A stretch of DNA of 64,000 bases, from the NCBI GenBank assembly GCA_040954595.2, contig CM082577.2, positions 4,836,001-4,900,000 of the forward strand, read 5' to 3'. Shown piece after piece: positions 13,001 to 49,600 of the stretch (position 1 is its first letter; the number at the start of each line of letters is the position of its first letter). Source of the DNA: Balanoglossus misakiensis (lineage: Eukaryota > Hemichordata). The notes below the pieces were generated by a model. It had not been told where the DNA came from. It ran no database searches and saw only the letters and a list, made by a program, of their open reading frames with translations. A program made the position numbers and the translations under genes.

Positions 13001-16000
13001 TAGACCATCATCAGGGTTATCTCGGTCAGTCAAACTTTAACAGTGACGACAAGTTTGGAGTTTTGACAAACAAAGTTGCAGTGTATCCAGACTGTTTTAT
13101 GATAAATGTCGCTGTAGTGTATCATACCAAGTCTCCAATTATTCGCTTTATTATTTGCTTGATAGTGGCCATTTTTATGGGGTCGGGAATATTCTCCCTG
13201 AATGAATGCGGTTGGAAATGGCTGCGTTTCCTGAACAGATGGCCGCCCTGTCATCTATGGGTATAATAATCAGGTTGTCTGCAGTATATCACGGCTATAA
13301 TGCTCCACTCAGATAAAGACACGGGTCACAAAGCAAGACGGATTATGACGCCCGTCAGTTCAGTTTTGTTCGTGAAACGGACGCTTTCCAGAGTTGCCGA
13401 CAGGAAGGAGGGTGGAGACTCAGTGAAACCCATGAGATTCAAATTAGGAACAATCAAATTTGGAAAGTTAACAATATTATTCAGTGTATAGAAAGTTTCT
13501 AGTGGACACCGGTCAGGTTTTGCACACACTGTCAATGCAAATTACCAACCTCTGCCGACTATACTGCAAGATAGGCTGTTTTGATAGCTTGTCTTTCATA
13601 TGACAGGGTCACGACCTTTCTCTGCACCCACAGCGAGCTGAATATTGTGATACAGTTTTTGCATGACACTCGTAGAGGATCAATTTATAAATTCTAAACA
13701 GTTTTCAATCATAATGGTTGAATTTGAGCAATACTTTTTTGTTTGGCCCATGCGGTTTGCTTGTATGCAGCTCTGGTCTGGTCTTGGTTAACAAAAATGG
13801 TGCATATTTCCTTCTGAAATTTGATATTAGCAAAATCTAGGGTAAGCCATTAATTTTGAAAGAAACAAGTGGAAGTAGAGGATATCATCCAAGAAAATGT
13901 TCATTTTATGGTTAACACAAGTTGGTTACATGCACCTCGTAGTGGAAGGCCAGGTCATAAATGTTGTGTGAAATGTCTCAATCGGCTTATCCTTCTGAGG
14001 TGTTGAAAGTTCAGCTGGCCGAGGATTCCCGCCAATTCTGACGGCTCTATTTCTGGGAACCGTTCAGCCCAGGTACTGTCCTCATGTTTGCCATTCATAA
14101 AACAATTCAGGGTGCCTCGAGGTGAGGTCTGATTGGCTGTTGTCATGGTTACTGCCGAAGTGCCCGATACGGTGGGTACTTCGTGATGGTTCGCACGCAG
14201 CCAATAACCTGCTGGCCCGGTGACTTGTTGAAATAAAACATTTATATTTGTGCATTTCCGCCGTTATCAAGACGACTGCCAAGAAGTCTCAAGACTTCAA
14301 TCTGTGTGCATTTGTACAATATTCACGGTCTCAGATCAAATATTTTTCTGTTTGCTGGCATTGTGATGCTGCACAAGTCGGGTCAGAAGTGCAGAGCTAT
14401 CTTTGTGTGTGCGGCGATGACCTGCGTATATTCACGGTGTGGATTTCATCGGGGTCAGTGTCCACACCACACAATGATGGCTCTGTTCTCACAAATGGCA
14501 CAGAGGGCCGTGGAAAAGAAATGGTGGCAAGTTTGCGTAGCCTCCGTCGGCCGGGGACATGAAAGAAAGCTATTATGGCGGAGTTGTTGAGTCTAGGCTG
14601 CCTTTGCAATTGCAGAGAGGTGGCTCTTTTTGAGTGGGCTGAAAAACAAACTGCCCGTCCCAGGGTACTTCAGAGCTTGCTGATCTAAATATGAATTGGG
14701 GGAAAATTCGGGTTGTGAATGGTAAATGCTATAGAGTTGAAACAGGGCAGGTGTGTTTGAAGTGATGTAATCTCTTGTAACTCTGGCCACTCCTTTTCAA
14801 CATGAATATTCATACCCCCCCCCCCCTACGCACACACAGACCCCTTGGACTGAGCAAATGAGCAGTTGGATTCACCGAGAGTTAACTGTTTCTCTTTTTT
14901 TGACAGCGAGATGAGGGAAGGCATAGAGGTCAAGGGTCACAGTCTTCCATTTAGTAATGGATGTCCTGTGACAGAAAAACTAGTGAATGATGAGAAAATA
15001 ACGAGGCATCTGCTTGTAATAGTTTGAACTTCACCCTTTAATCCCTTACGATGGAGTGTGGGGTAGCTGGCTGCTTGTGATTGATTTTCCATTTCTGTTT
15101 GTTTTTTGCGGCTGATAACGATGTCAGTTCTCTCTGGGTTGCACAGTAGCAGTGACAGTTGTGTGAGATTTATTGTCCTCCGGTGAGAAAATTTCAAGTT
15201 GTGGTGAATATCCATTGAGTTAACGTAACGTTTTCAGTCGAGATGCAGTCACAGAAGAGAAGAGAGCGAGGGTGGGTATTTTGCATGAACCCAGATACCA
15301 GATGTGTGGTTGCCTGCTTGGAAAGGGCTTGACAATGGCAGCCAACACCTAATTTGGGGAAGTTGTATATCCATAAAAACTGTAAACCATACACTACAGT
15401 GTACGTGAATACGCACATCCACACCAGTTCCATCCTTCAACCTGGCATGCAACACACCTGCACACATATCTCAACTCCCAAACGACTGATTTTCTCTCCC
15501 CATGAGAGAATTGCTGTAACCAGATTATCCCAATACCGCACACATAACACCGACGGATGGCCCTCATTGAAAGTGTAGCACCTTAGAGAAAAGGTGTACG
15601 CCAGCAGGTAGAGTGTTTCTCAAGTAGTGTAGTCTTACATAACCGGGTATTATTACAAGTAACTTTAGAGTGATATCATATACCTTACCTTGGGGATACC
15701 GTCTTTTTTGCATTTTTTTTTATCTTTTAACCCAGCATTCCAGACATACTGAGGATTGTTAGATTACCCATATCACTTTGCCCAGGTATTGAATCCTAGG
15801 GCTGCTTGCTATAGAACACAATGAAGGCAAAAAAAAGGAAGTAAAACTACGGTTGACTCAGAATTGAGATTGTTGGGTCTGAGCTTTTTGTGAGAGTTAC
15901 CCTGAAAAGTTTGATCACAAAGGATATTTCTTAGTTAAATCAATGTACGACCTTTTGCACGGTCTGTAAATATTACAGCGAGAGACAAATTGGCTTAACG

Positions 16001-17613
16001 TCACCTCTGCAGACTTGTTAATGCGTACCGCATCACAGCCCCTCCCTTGATGAAAATAAATTTCAGCCACTGCCATGAAACGGCTGTGCATGCATGCTTT
16101 GAGGCCTTTGCAGACTAGCAGTCGTGTGCTCAGAGATGTGTGAATCAAGAGAGATGATATGTTTGTTGTCAGATTGATTTAGAGAGTCGCCAAGCCCCGT
16201 ATAGTTTTAAAGGACAAATTTATGTCGAGAACTGCTTGATATCTGTCAACTGATTGAAACATGACAAGCTTGTAATAATGGATAGTACGGCAGTTTTCTT
16301 TTGTTTGTTTATTTTCGTTCACTGCATTTACAGTATGTGAAACCACCACATAAATATATCAGTTGAGGTTTTAACTACACTGTTGTCAACCCCTGCTTTT
16401 CAAAGTGAACATATATTCAGGGTAACTGAAGAGAAAGGTATTTGTGATTACCAGGGACGGACAATAGCTCTGGGTTTGACTTCATTACCATAATGTTTAT
16501 GCAGCACATTCCAGTAGCCTTACCTGGGATATACGACACCACTATGTATACAGGACCACATCATATATACATGTATTGTACAAATTTCACCAAAATTTGC
16601 CATGGGTCAGAATTAAAGATATTCGTTTCTTGTACATGTAAAGGTGTAAATTTCTGCATTCTGGAGCAAAAATTGTACTATACACAAGGTTTTAATTTAT
16701 GAAGACTGATTTGACAATATTGGAGGTGGATTTAGCCAATTTCATAAACATAAACTTTTCAGAATAGGTTGCCATATGATTTTATAAACAAAAATGACGC
16801 ACAAAGTTATCATACACACAATGTACCTGTGCATTGAAAAGAAATAGGCTGAGCTTGCATTTTTTTTAAATTCGACACCTCCCCATTCTGGCCGGAAGTC
16901 TGACCTGTTGCCATGACAACATGAAAATCTTGGTGGATGTGAAACCATAGACACTGTGAAATGTGAAAGAGGCTTTTGACAAAAATGGGTCAAAATGGTA
17001 CGTCAAAAGACGTTAGAACAAAGCCTCCTAGTATTCAGTTGTCTTGGAAGTTTGGGCACTGTGGACGGCCAAGACAACTGAAATATTTAATGCATCAAAG
17101 GGCAAAATGCCAGCTTCCATTCATTGAGACTCCATTGATGGGGTAATTTGGTGGCCTTGCTTGCATACGTCAGTGTGTCTGTATGTAAATTAATACATAC
17201 CAAGGTATTTCTGTATGGGGAGGGGGGAACACCCTGTCTTGTACAGACAGGTGGCAAAGAACCACTGAACGATGGCAACCCGACCTGCTCACTGTGTCAG
17301 ATAGCATGGTCGCACCCATATCTTAAAATCTGTGTTCAACATGCTGTAAATTTGCAGGGGGAAAACATGTTTTGATATTGCAAATTTTGTGTTCTCCCTT
17401 GTTATCTCGGTATACTTGAGACGGCCCCCAAACACTTGATCTGTTTGTTTTGTAAGGACAGCCCAGAATTCTGGCTCTGTACACACTCTAGATACCATGA
17501 TGTAAACTGTGATAATTTTTTTGTCATTTTTGTCAATTTTCAGCCAGCAAACCTCAAAATTATTTGCACACAACTTATGGCTTCTTTCTCTCTTTTTTTC
17601 TCGTAATTTTCAG

Positions 17614-40543
<22,930 letters not shown>

Positions 40544-43430
40544 ACTGCATCCAAATAAAAAAAAAACATCACTGGGAAAATAATCTACACAGAATTTATA
40601 GCAATTTTATAAGAGTATACTATTAAAGTGAGTTATTAATATTTCTCAAAAAGTGTAAAAAATCAAATGCAAGGTAGAAGTGTCCAAGCCATAGAAGTGA
40701 TTTGTTTTTTTAAGAGCATGAGTAAAGCTTTTTTTTCTTCTTGCAACTAATTACATTCTATTCTGATTTACTGTCGATTGTTCAGCTTGATTTGTGAAGA
40801 GAAAGAGCTTGGATTCAGGCATGGTTTACCGTAGGATTTTTAGACTATCAGGGAAAGGAAAGTGGGCAGAATGTCCAACCCCCCTTCCCTCCCCGGATTC
40901 CTAACAGTGGAATAGTCCTCATTTAACGTAACTTTAGGATCACACCATAGAACCCCCGGGGGTCTGATACCTCTGGTTGATATCATTGAGTGTTACGTTT
41001 ATAGTGTAGTACCCTAAAACCTGTCTTTTTATACTCTTGGTTGGCTTGGCAACGTGTTATGTAGGATTTGAATTTGACATGGTAGTTTTGAAGCAAGTTT
41101 ATAGTATTGTATTATAAATTATGACTATTTCAGGCTTATTCCAAAGATTGAAATTGATACACTACGCCACAGTAGAATCCAGATACTGATGATACAGTCA
41201 ATTGGTGTATTGTTGTTGTTGTTGTTTTTTTTTTTGTATTTTGTTGCTTTATCAACATTTAGCCCATATTAAAGAATTTCTGCCTGAAAGCTTTCTTAGT
41301 GATTAGCCCTAACCTGAAATATGTAACATTGCATTCTTCAAACTATCATGATATAGTGTATATTAAAGGCGATTATTGTTTTAGAGTAAGATATTTTGAG
41401 ATTCCCGGTTTTTGCTTGACACGCATATGCTTGTTTTATTTTCTCTCACTTTCCTTTCCCAAATCTGCTCTCCCCATGTTCTGTTTTTCTTTGTTTGTTT
41501 TAATATCAAACCTTGTGTGGTGTTAAATTGAACCCTGAAAGAACATGGTATGAGCAGAATGGCCAATTTATATAGACTTATGTAAGTAATTGATATTTTA
41601 TTAGTAGCTAACCCCAAAAATTGCATTTACAGAAAATGAAAAAAAAACACAAAGCGTATCTGGGAAAGGCATTATTTTTGCCCTGTGCGAGGAGATTATT
41701 TTTAGCAAATTCATAAATAAAGTTGATTTTCTGGGAGATGGGCTGATAAATACGACTGTAAGATGATGTACCTATATGTGCATGTTTAGCAGTAGAATAA
41801 ATCCATCAAATAATCATTTTTTACGGTATTCTAGTTACTATTTCATTATTACCGCCACTGCTTGTTTAAAAGTAGGCACGACAGGAAACTAATTTTCTTT
41901 CTTTTCTGAATCTGTCAGAAAACAAATCAGAGATGCAAGTTTTGGTATTTTATATATTTTTGGAGAAGTGTCAAATGCGAGTGTTCAAGCCACATTATAT
42001 TACATTTTCTGTGTGTTGTCTGTCAGTACGGGACAGAGAGGACCGTGGGATCAAAATGAGAGGGGAGGAAGTGTTGTTTCAATATAAAAAAAAAGTGGAG
42101 AGAGCTAGTTGCTTCCATCCAGTTTTGTCTAGCACCAACATCCAATCCAAAATTTCAGTTTCAACTGTAGGCAAAGTCCAGTTCTGTTTGTATCGTAAGG
42201 TTTTTTGAAACGGGCAATACGTTGCACAGTCTGCTAGCTGCTGTGAACAACTTCTGCCTGGGAAAGCGAAAGAATGCGATATTTGACACCATCACCCCTC
42301 TTTCCTGGGTTAATGGTACATTCCATTGATGGTGAAATACTTGATAAGGTCTTGTTCCATTAGAAAGACAGGGGGGCAGTTTGCTGGTTTTGTGAAATTT
42401 TGCTTTTACGCAAAATGTAAGAATAAGCTACTTTTAAAGTTGTTCCCGATGTCAATTTTGTTTTGATTGAGAAATTTGTCAGTTTCAGATCATAGTTCAG
42501 CGTAGGATAAAAAGTGTTTTGGTTCGAGATATTTCACACTTTCTCTGACGTTTGTTCAAATAATTGTAGACATTGCTTGGGTCATCTCTTGCATCAAGAC
42601 ACTTGATTTCAGATCATGTAATTCAACAAAACGAGAGTTTGTAAACAGTGATTTACCGAGATTTTGAAATCGTTTAGATATGGGTGCTAGGTAACATTGT
42701 TTGGGTTGGGGAATTGGGAAGGTTGGGGTGGGGGTTGAAGACCGCATCAAATGTAGTGGGTAGATTTTGATGGCTTTATGCAGTATACAAAAAAAGTGAA
42801 ATGACTTTACCCTGATTATTAGATATTTGTGTACAAGACTATGTCATTCAAGAACAGATGTAGAAAACTCTCACCACATGTGTGTGTAATAGCACGCATA
42901 TCAATTTGAGATCTATCACCGAGTTTGAAATGCCTGCAACAGTTTATGTACTGTCCACTTGTCTGGCTGCATAAAATGTTACAGATTTTATTAACTGGTT
43001 TGGTGGGTTGAATTGTTTCTTCAAACTGACATAGTCTGAGCAGAATGATGATTGGGGGGAATATAGAGTATGTCCTATAGAATACTTCAATATCTATAGC
43101 AGAAAGCGTATTGCCTGCATTTACAAACATTGTATTGCATAGAAATACAAACATTTTTTGGTGTTTTTTTAATAATAAAATTTAGATGGTGTATCCGTAT
43201 GATAGGCTTCTTGACCCAGCATATTGTATACAAGTCTCACTATGTTAACGTCTGTGATAACTGCATTAAATTTCAATATAAAATGTTTTTGTCTGTGTCT
43301 TGTCTCTGTCATGTTTTGAGTGCGCAAGGTGTGGTTTGTTCATGTCAAAACCAGGCCCCATTCACTAGACCATTTTATAGCTGGCCTGTTATGAGGGACA
43401 GCTCTGCCACATTACAGACGGATGCAAAAT
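40544..43430 (+). other. Myosin II 3' UTR and downstream intergenic DNA
   Basis: AATAAA signals occur at 40554-40559 (only 10 bases after the stop), 41716-41721, 41796-41801 and 43174-43179. The last is followed within about 120 bases by a GT-rich stretch. The region is AT-rich and has no recognisable coding sequence, so the UTR end could be anywhere from about 41.7 to 43.3 kb. Confidence 0.6.
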
Positions 43431-43432
43431 GT

Positions 43433-43480
43433 CATTTTGATATTTTGGGCCTTTTTGAACAATTTTCATGGGTTATACAT
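43433..43480. repeat. Outer left edge block of the satellite
   Basis: Holds ttttgatattttgggcct and tttcatgggttatac. The same sequence occurs inverted at about 59112-59158, inside the right edge. Here it lies just outside the left inverted repeat, as an extra copy. Confidence 0.75.
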
Positions 43481-43612
43481 CATGATTTTTTTTTCGAAAA
43501 ATGACCAAATGTCGACTTGCCGAATTTTGATATTTTGGACCTTTTTGAACCAAAATTTCTTCATATTTTCACAAAAATCATGGCTTATAGCTTATTAAAA
43601 TCGTCCAAAAAT
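43481..43612 (+). repeat. Left inverted-repeat edge of the satellite
   Basis: Begins catgatttttttttcg and contains cgacttgccgaattttgata then ttttggacctttttgaac. Next comes a degenerate satellite unit in the orientation opposite to the array (aaaatttcttcat, aaaatcatggcttatag). Read inward, it aligns with the reverse complement of 59199-59050, apart from a gap of about 22 bases and scattered changes. Confidence 0.8.
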
Positions 43613-46600
43613 GACAATTTTTCGAATATTCCGCAAAGTCGAAAAATTGTCATTTTTGGATGATTTTCATGAGCTATAACCCATGATTTTTTTCAAAAAT
43701 GAAGAAATTTTGAAAAATCGCAAAGTCGAAAAATCCTCGATTTTTGAAGATTTTCATGAGCTATAACCCATGATTTTTTCAAAAAATGACCAATTTTCGA
43801 AAATTCGCAAAGTCGAAAAATCCTCGATTTTTGAAGATTTTCATGAGCTATAACCCATGATTTTTTCAAAAATGACCAAATTTCGAAAATTCGCAAAGTC
43901 GAAAAATCCTCGATTTTTGATGATTTTCATGAGCTATAACCCATGATTTTTTCAAAAAATGACCAAATTTCGAAAATTCGCAAAGTCGAAAAATCCTCGA
44001 TTTTTGAAGATTTTCATGAGCTATAACCCATGATTTTTTCAAAAAATGACCAAATTTCGAAAATTCGCAAAGTCGAAAAATCCTCGATTTTTGAAGATTT
44101 TCATGAGCTATAACCCATGATTTTTTCAAAAAATGACCAAATTTCGAAAATTCGCAAAGTCGAAAAATCCTCGATTTTTGAAGATTTTCATGAGCTATAA
44201 CCCATGATTTTTTCAAAAAATGACCAATTTTCGAAATTTCGCAAAGTCGAAAAATCCTCGATTTTTGAAGATTTTCATGAGCTATAACCCATGAATTTTT
44301 CAAAAAATGACCAAATTTCGAAAATTCGCAAAGTCGAAAAATCCTCGATTTTTGAAGATTTTCATGAGCTATAACCCATGATTTTTTCAAAGAATGACCA
44401 AATTTCGAAAATTCGCAAAGTCGAAAAATCCTCGATTTTTGAAGATTTTCATGAGCTATAACCCATGATTTTTTCAAAGAATGACCAAATTTCGAAAATT
44501 CGCAAAGTCGAAAAATCCTCGATTTTTGAAGATTTTCATGAGCTATAACCCATGAATTTTTCAAAAAATGACCAAATTTCGAAAATTCGCAAAGTCGAAA
44601 AATCCTCGATTTTTGAAGATTTTCATGAGCTATAACCCATGAATTTTTCAAAAAATGACCAAATTTCGAAAATTCGCAAAGTCGAAAAATCCTCGATTTT
44701 TGAAGATTTTCCTGAGCTATAACCCATGATTTTTTCAAAAAATGACCAATTTTCAAAAATTCGCAAAGTCGAAAAATCCTCGATTTTTGAAGATTTTCCT
44801 GAGCTATAACCCATGATTTTTTCAAAAAATGACCAATTTTCGAAAATTCGCAAAGTCGAAAAATCCTCGATTTTTGAAGATTTTCATGAGCTATAACCCA
44901 TGATTTTTTCAAAAAATGACCAATTTTCGAAAATTCGCAAAGTCGAAAAATCCTCGATTTTTGAAGATTTTCATGAGCTATAACCCATGATTTTTTCAAA
45001 AAATGACCAAATTTCGAAAATTCGCAAAGTCGAAAAATCCTCGATTTTTGAAGATTTTCATGAGCTATAACCCATGATTTTTTCAAAAAATGACCAAATT
45101 TCGAAAATTCGCAAAGTCGAAAAATCCTCGATTTTTGAAGATTTTCATGAGCTATAACCCATGATTTTTTCAAAAAATGACCAAATTTCGAAAATTCGCA
45201 AAGTCGAAAAATCCTCGATTTTTGAAGATTTTCATGAGCTATAACCCATGATTTTTTCAAAAAATGACCAAATTTCGAAAATTCGCAAAGTCGAAAAATC
45301 CTCGATTTTTGAAGATTTTCATGAGCTATAACCCATGATTTTTTCAAAAAATGACCAAATTACGAAAATTCGCAAAGTCGAAAAATCCTCGATTTTTGAA
45401 GATTTTCATGAGCTATAACCCATGATTTTTTCAAAAAATGACCAAATTTCGAAAATTCGCAAAGTCGAAAAATCCTCGATTTTTGAAGATTTTCATGAGC
45501 TATAACCCATGATTTTTTCAAAAAATGACCAAATTTCGAAAATTCGCAAAGTCGAAAAATCCTCGATTTTTGAAGATTTTCATGAGCTATAACCCATGAT
45601 TTTTTCAAAAAATGACCAAATTTCGAAAATTCGCAAAGTCGAAAAATCCTCGATTTTTGAAGATTTTCATGAGCTATAACCCATGATTTTTTCAAAAAAT
45701 GACCAAATTTCGAAAATTCGCAAAGTCGAAAAATCCTCGATTTTTGATGATTTTCATGAGCTATAACCCACTATTTTTTCAAAAAATGACCAAATTTCGA
45801 AAATTCGCAAAGTCGAAAAATCCTCGATTTTTGAAGATTTTCATGAGCTATAACCCATGATTTTTTCAAAAAATGACCAAATTACGAAAATTCGCAAAGT
45901 CGAAAAATCCTCGATTTTTGAAGATTTTCATGAGCTAAAACCCATGATTTTTTCAAAAAATGACCAAATTTCGAAAATTCGCAAAGTCGAAAAATCCTCG
46001 ATTTTTGAAGATTTTCATGAGCTATAACCAATGATTTTTTCAAAAAATGACCAAATTTCGAAAATTCGCAAAGTCGAAAAATCCTCGATTTTTGAAGATT
46101 TTCATGAGCTATAACCCATGATTTTTTCAAAAAATGACCAAATTTCGAAAATTCGCAAAGTCGAAAAATCCTCGATTTTTGAAGATTTTCATGAGCTATA
46201 ACCCATGATTTTTTCAAAAAATGACCAAATTTCGAAAATTCGCAAAGTCGAAAAATCCTCGATTTTTGAAGATTTTCATGAGCTATAACCCATGATTTTT
46301 TCAAAAAATGACCAAATTTCGAAAATTCGCAAAGTCGAAAAATCCTCGATTTTTGAAGATTTTCATGAGCTATAACCCATGATTTTTTCAAAAAATGACC
46401 AAATTTCGAAAATTCGCAAAGTCGAAAAATCCTCGATTTTTGAAGATTTTCATGAGCTATAACCCATGATTTTTTCAAAAAATGACCAAATTTCGAAAAT
46501 TCGCAAAGTCGAAAAATCCTCGATTTTTGATGATTTTCATGAGCTACCCATGATTTTTTCAAAAAATGACCAAATTTCGAAAATTCGCAAAGTCGAAAAA

Positions 46601-49600
46601 TCCTCGATTTTTGAAGATTTTCATGAGCTATAACCCATGATTTTTTCAAAAAATGACCAAATTTCGAAAATTCGCAAAGTCGAAAAATCCTCGATTTTTG
46701 AAGATTTTCATGAGCTATAACCCATGATTTTTTCAAAAAATGACCAAATTACGAAAATTCGCAAAGTCGAAAAATCCTCGATTTTTGAAGATTTTCATGA
46801 GCTATAACCCATGATTTTTTCAAAAAATGACCAAATTTCGAAAATTCGCAAAGTCGAAAAATCCTCGATTTTTGAAGATTTTCATGAGCTATAACCCATG
46901 ATTTTTTCAAAAAATGACCAAATTTCGAAAATTCGCAAAGTCGAAAAATCCTCGATTTTTGAAGATTTTCATGAGCTATAACCCATGATTTTTTCAAAAA
47001 ATGACCAAATTACGAAAATTCGCAAAGTCGAAAAATCCTCGATTTTTGAAGATTTTCATGAGCTATAACCCATGATTTTTTCAAAAAATGACCAAATTTC
47101 GAAAATTCGCAAAGTCGAAAAATCCTCGATTTTTGAAGATTTTCATGAGCTATAACCTATGATTTTTTCAAAAAATGACCAAATTTCGAAAATTCGCAAA
47201 GTCGAAAAATCCTCGATTTTTGAAGATTTTCATGAGCTATAACCCATGATTTTTTCAAAAAATGACCAAATTACGAAAATTCGCAAAGTCGAAAAATCCT
47301 CGATTTTTGAAGATTTTCATGAGCTATAACCCATGATTTTTTCAAAAAATGAACAAATTTCGAAAATTCGCAAAGTCGAAAAATCCTCGATTTTTGAAGA
47401 TTTTCATGAGCTATAACCCATGATTTTTTCAAAAAATGACCAAATTTCGAAAATTCGCAAAGTCGAAAAATCCTCGATTTTTGAAGATTTTCATGAGCTA
47501 TAACCCATGATTTTTTCAAAAAATGACCAAATTTCGAAAATTCGCAAAGTCGAAAAATCCTCGATTTTTGAAGATTTTCATGAGCTATAACCCATGATTT
47601 TTTCAAAAAATGACCAAATTTCGAAAATTCGCAAAGTCGAAAAATCCTCGATTTTTGAAGATTTTCATGAGCTATAACCCATGATTTTTTCAAAAAATGA
47701 ACAAATTTCGAAAATTCGCAAAGTCGAAAAATCCTCGATTTTTGAAGATTTTCATGAGCTATAACCCATGATTTTTTCAAAAAATGACCAAATTTCGAAA
47801 ATTCGCAAAGTCGAAAAATCCTTGATTTTTGAAGATTTTCATGAGCTATAACCCATGATTTTTTCAAAAAATGACCAAATTTCGAAAATTCGCAAAGTCG
47901 AAAAATCCTCGATTTTTGAAGATTTTCATGAGCTATAACCCATGATTTTTTCAAAAAATGACCAAATTTCGAAAATTCGCAAAGTCGAAAAATCCTCGAT
48001 TTTTGAAGATTTTCATGAGCTATAACCCATGATTTTTTCAAAAAATGACCAAATTTCGAAAATTCGCAAAGTCGAAAAATCCTCGATTTTTGAAGATTTT
48101 CATGAGCTATAACCCATGATTTTTTCAAAAAATGACCAAATTTCGAAAATTCGCAAAGTCGAAAAATCCTCGATTTTTGAAGATTTTCATGAGCTATAAC
48201 CCATGATTTTTTCAAAAAATGACCAAATTTCGAAAATTCGCAAAGTCGAAAAATCCTCGATTTTTGAAGATTTTCATGAGCTATAACCCATGATTTTTTC
48301 AAAAAATGAACAAATTTCGAAAATTCGCAAAGTCGAAAAATCCTCGATTTTTGAAGATTTTCATGAGCTATAACCCATGATTTTTTCAAAAAATGACCAA
48401 ATTTCGAAAATTCGCAAAGTCGAAAAATCCTCGATTTTTGAAGATTTTCATGAGCTATAACCCATGATTTTTTCAAAAAATGACCAAATTTCGAAAATTC
48501 GCAAAGTCGAAAAATCCTCGATTTTTGAAGATTTTCATGAGCTATAACCCATGATTTTTTCAAAAAATGACCAAATTTCGAAAATTCGCAAAGTCGAAAA
48601 ATCCTCGATTTTTGAAGATTTTCATGAGCTATAACCCATGATTTTTTCAAAAAATGACCAAATTTCGAAAATTCGCAAAGTCGAAAAATCCTCGATTTTT
48701 GAAGATTTTCATGAGCTATAACCCATGATTTTTTCAAAAAATGACCAAATTTCGAAAATTCGCAAAGTCGAAAAATCCTCGATTTTTGAAGATTTTCATG
48801 AGCTATAACCCATGATTTTTTCAAAAAATGACCAAATTTCGAAAATTCGCAAAGTCGAAAAATCCTCGATTTTTGAAGATTTTCATGAGCTATAACCCAT
48901 GATTTTTTCAAAAAATGAACAAATTTCGAAAATTCGCAAAGTCGAAAAATCCTCGATTTTTGAAGATTTTCATGAGCTATAACCCATGATTTTTTCAAAA
49001 AATGACCAAATTTCGAAAATTCGCAAAGTCGAAAAATCCTCGATTTTTGAAGATTTTCATGAGCTATAACCCATGATTTTTTCAAAAAATGACCAAATTT
49101 CGAAAATTCGCAAAGTCGAAAAATCCTCGATTTTTGAAGATTTTCATGAGCTATAACCCATGATTTTTTCAAAAAATGACCAAATTTCGAAAATTCGCAA
49201 AGTCGAAAAATCCTCGATTTTTGAAGATTTTCATGAGCTATAACCCATGATTTTTTCAAAAAATGACCAAATTTCGAAAATTCGCAAAGTCGAAAAATCC
49301 TCGATTTTTGAAGATTTTCATGAGCTATAACCCATGATTTTTTCAAAAAATGACCAAATTTCGAAAATTCGCAAAGTCGAAAAATCCTCGATTTTTGAAG
49401 ATTTTCATGAGCTATAACCCATGATTTTTTCAAAAAATGACCAAATTTCGAAAATTCGCAAAGTCGAAAAATCCTCGATTTTTGAAGATTTTCATGAGCT
49501 ATAACCCATGATTTTTTCAAAAAATGACCAAATTTCGAAAATTCGCAAAGTCGAAAAATCCTCGATTTTTGAAGATTTTCATGAGCTATAACCCATGATT

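Larger units (their letters stand above)
1..17613. other. Non-coding region: probable long 5' intron or flank of the myosin II gene
   Basis: I find no exon here that I can assign to a protein. The myosin II exon that should precede the 28-nt exon at 17614 encodes the actin-proximal NPYK and PPHIYA segment, and I looked for it without success. Open frames here are short, start at non-ATG codons in several cases and match nothing I recognise, including a 188-codon frame at 8978-9544. The stretch holds simple repeats, homopolymer runs and a foldback element near 6.1 kb. A possible splice donor (attctc|gtaagt) lies at about base 25, but nothing supports an exon in front of it. Either the upstream myosin exons lie left of the window, making this intron at least 17.6 kb, or they are too divergent for me to see. 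Confidence 0.6.
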
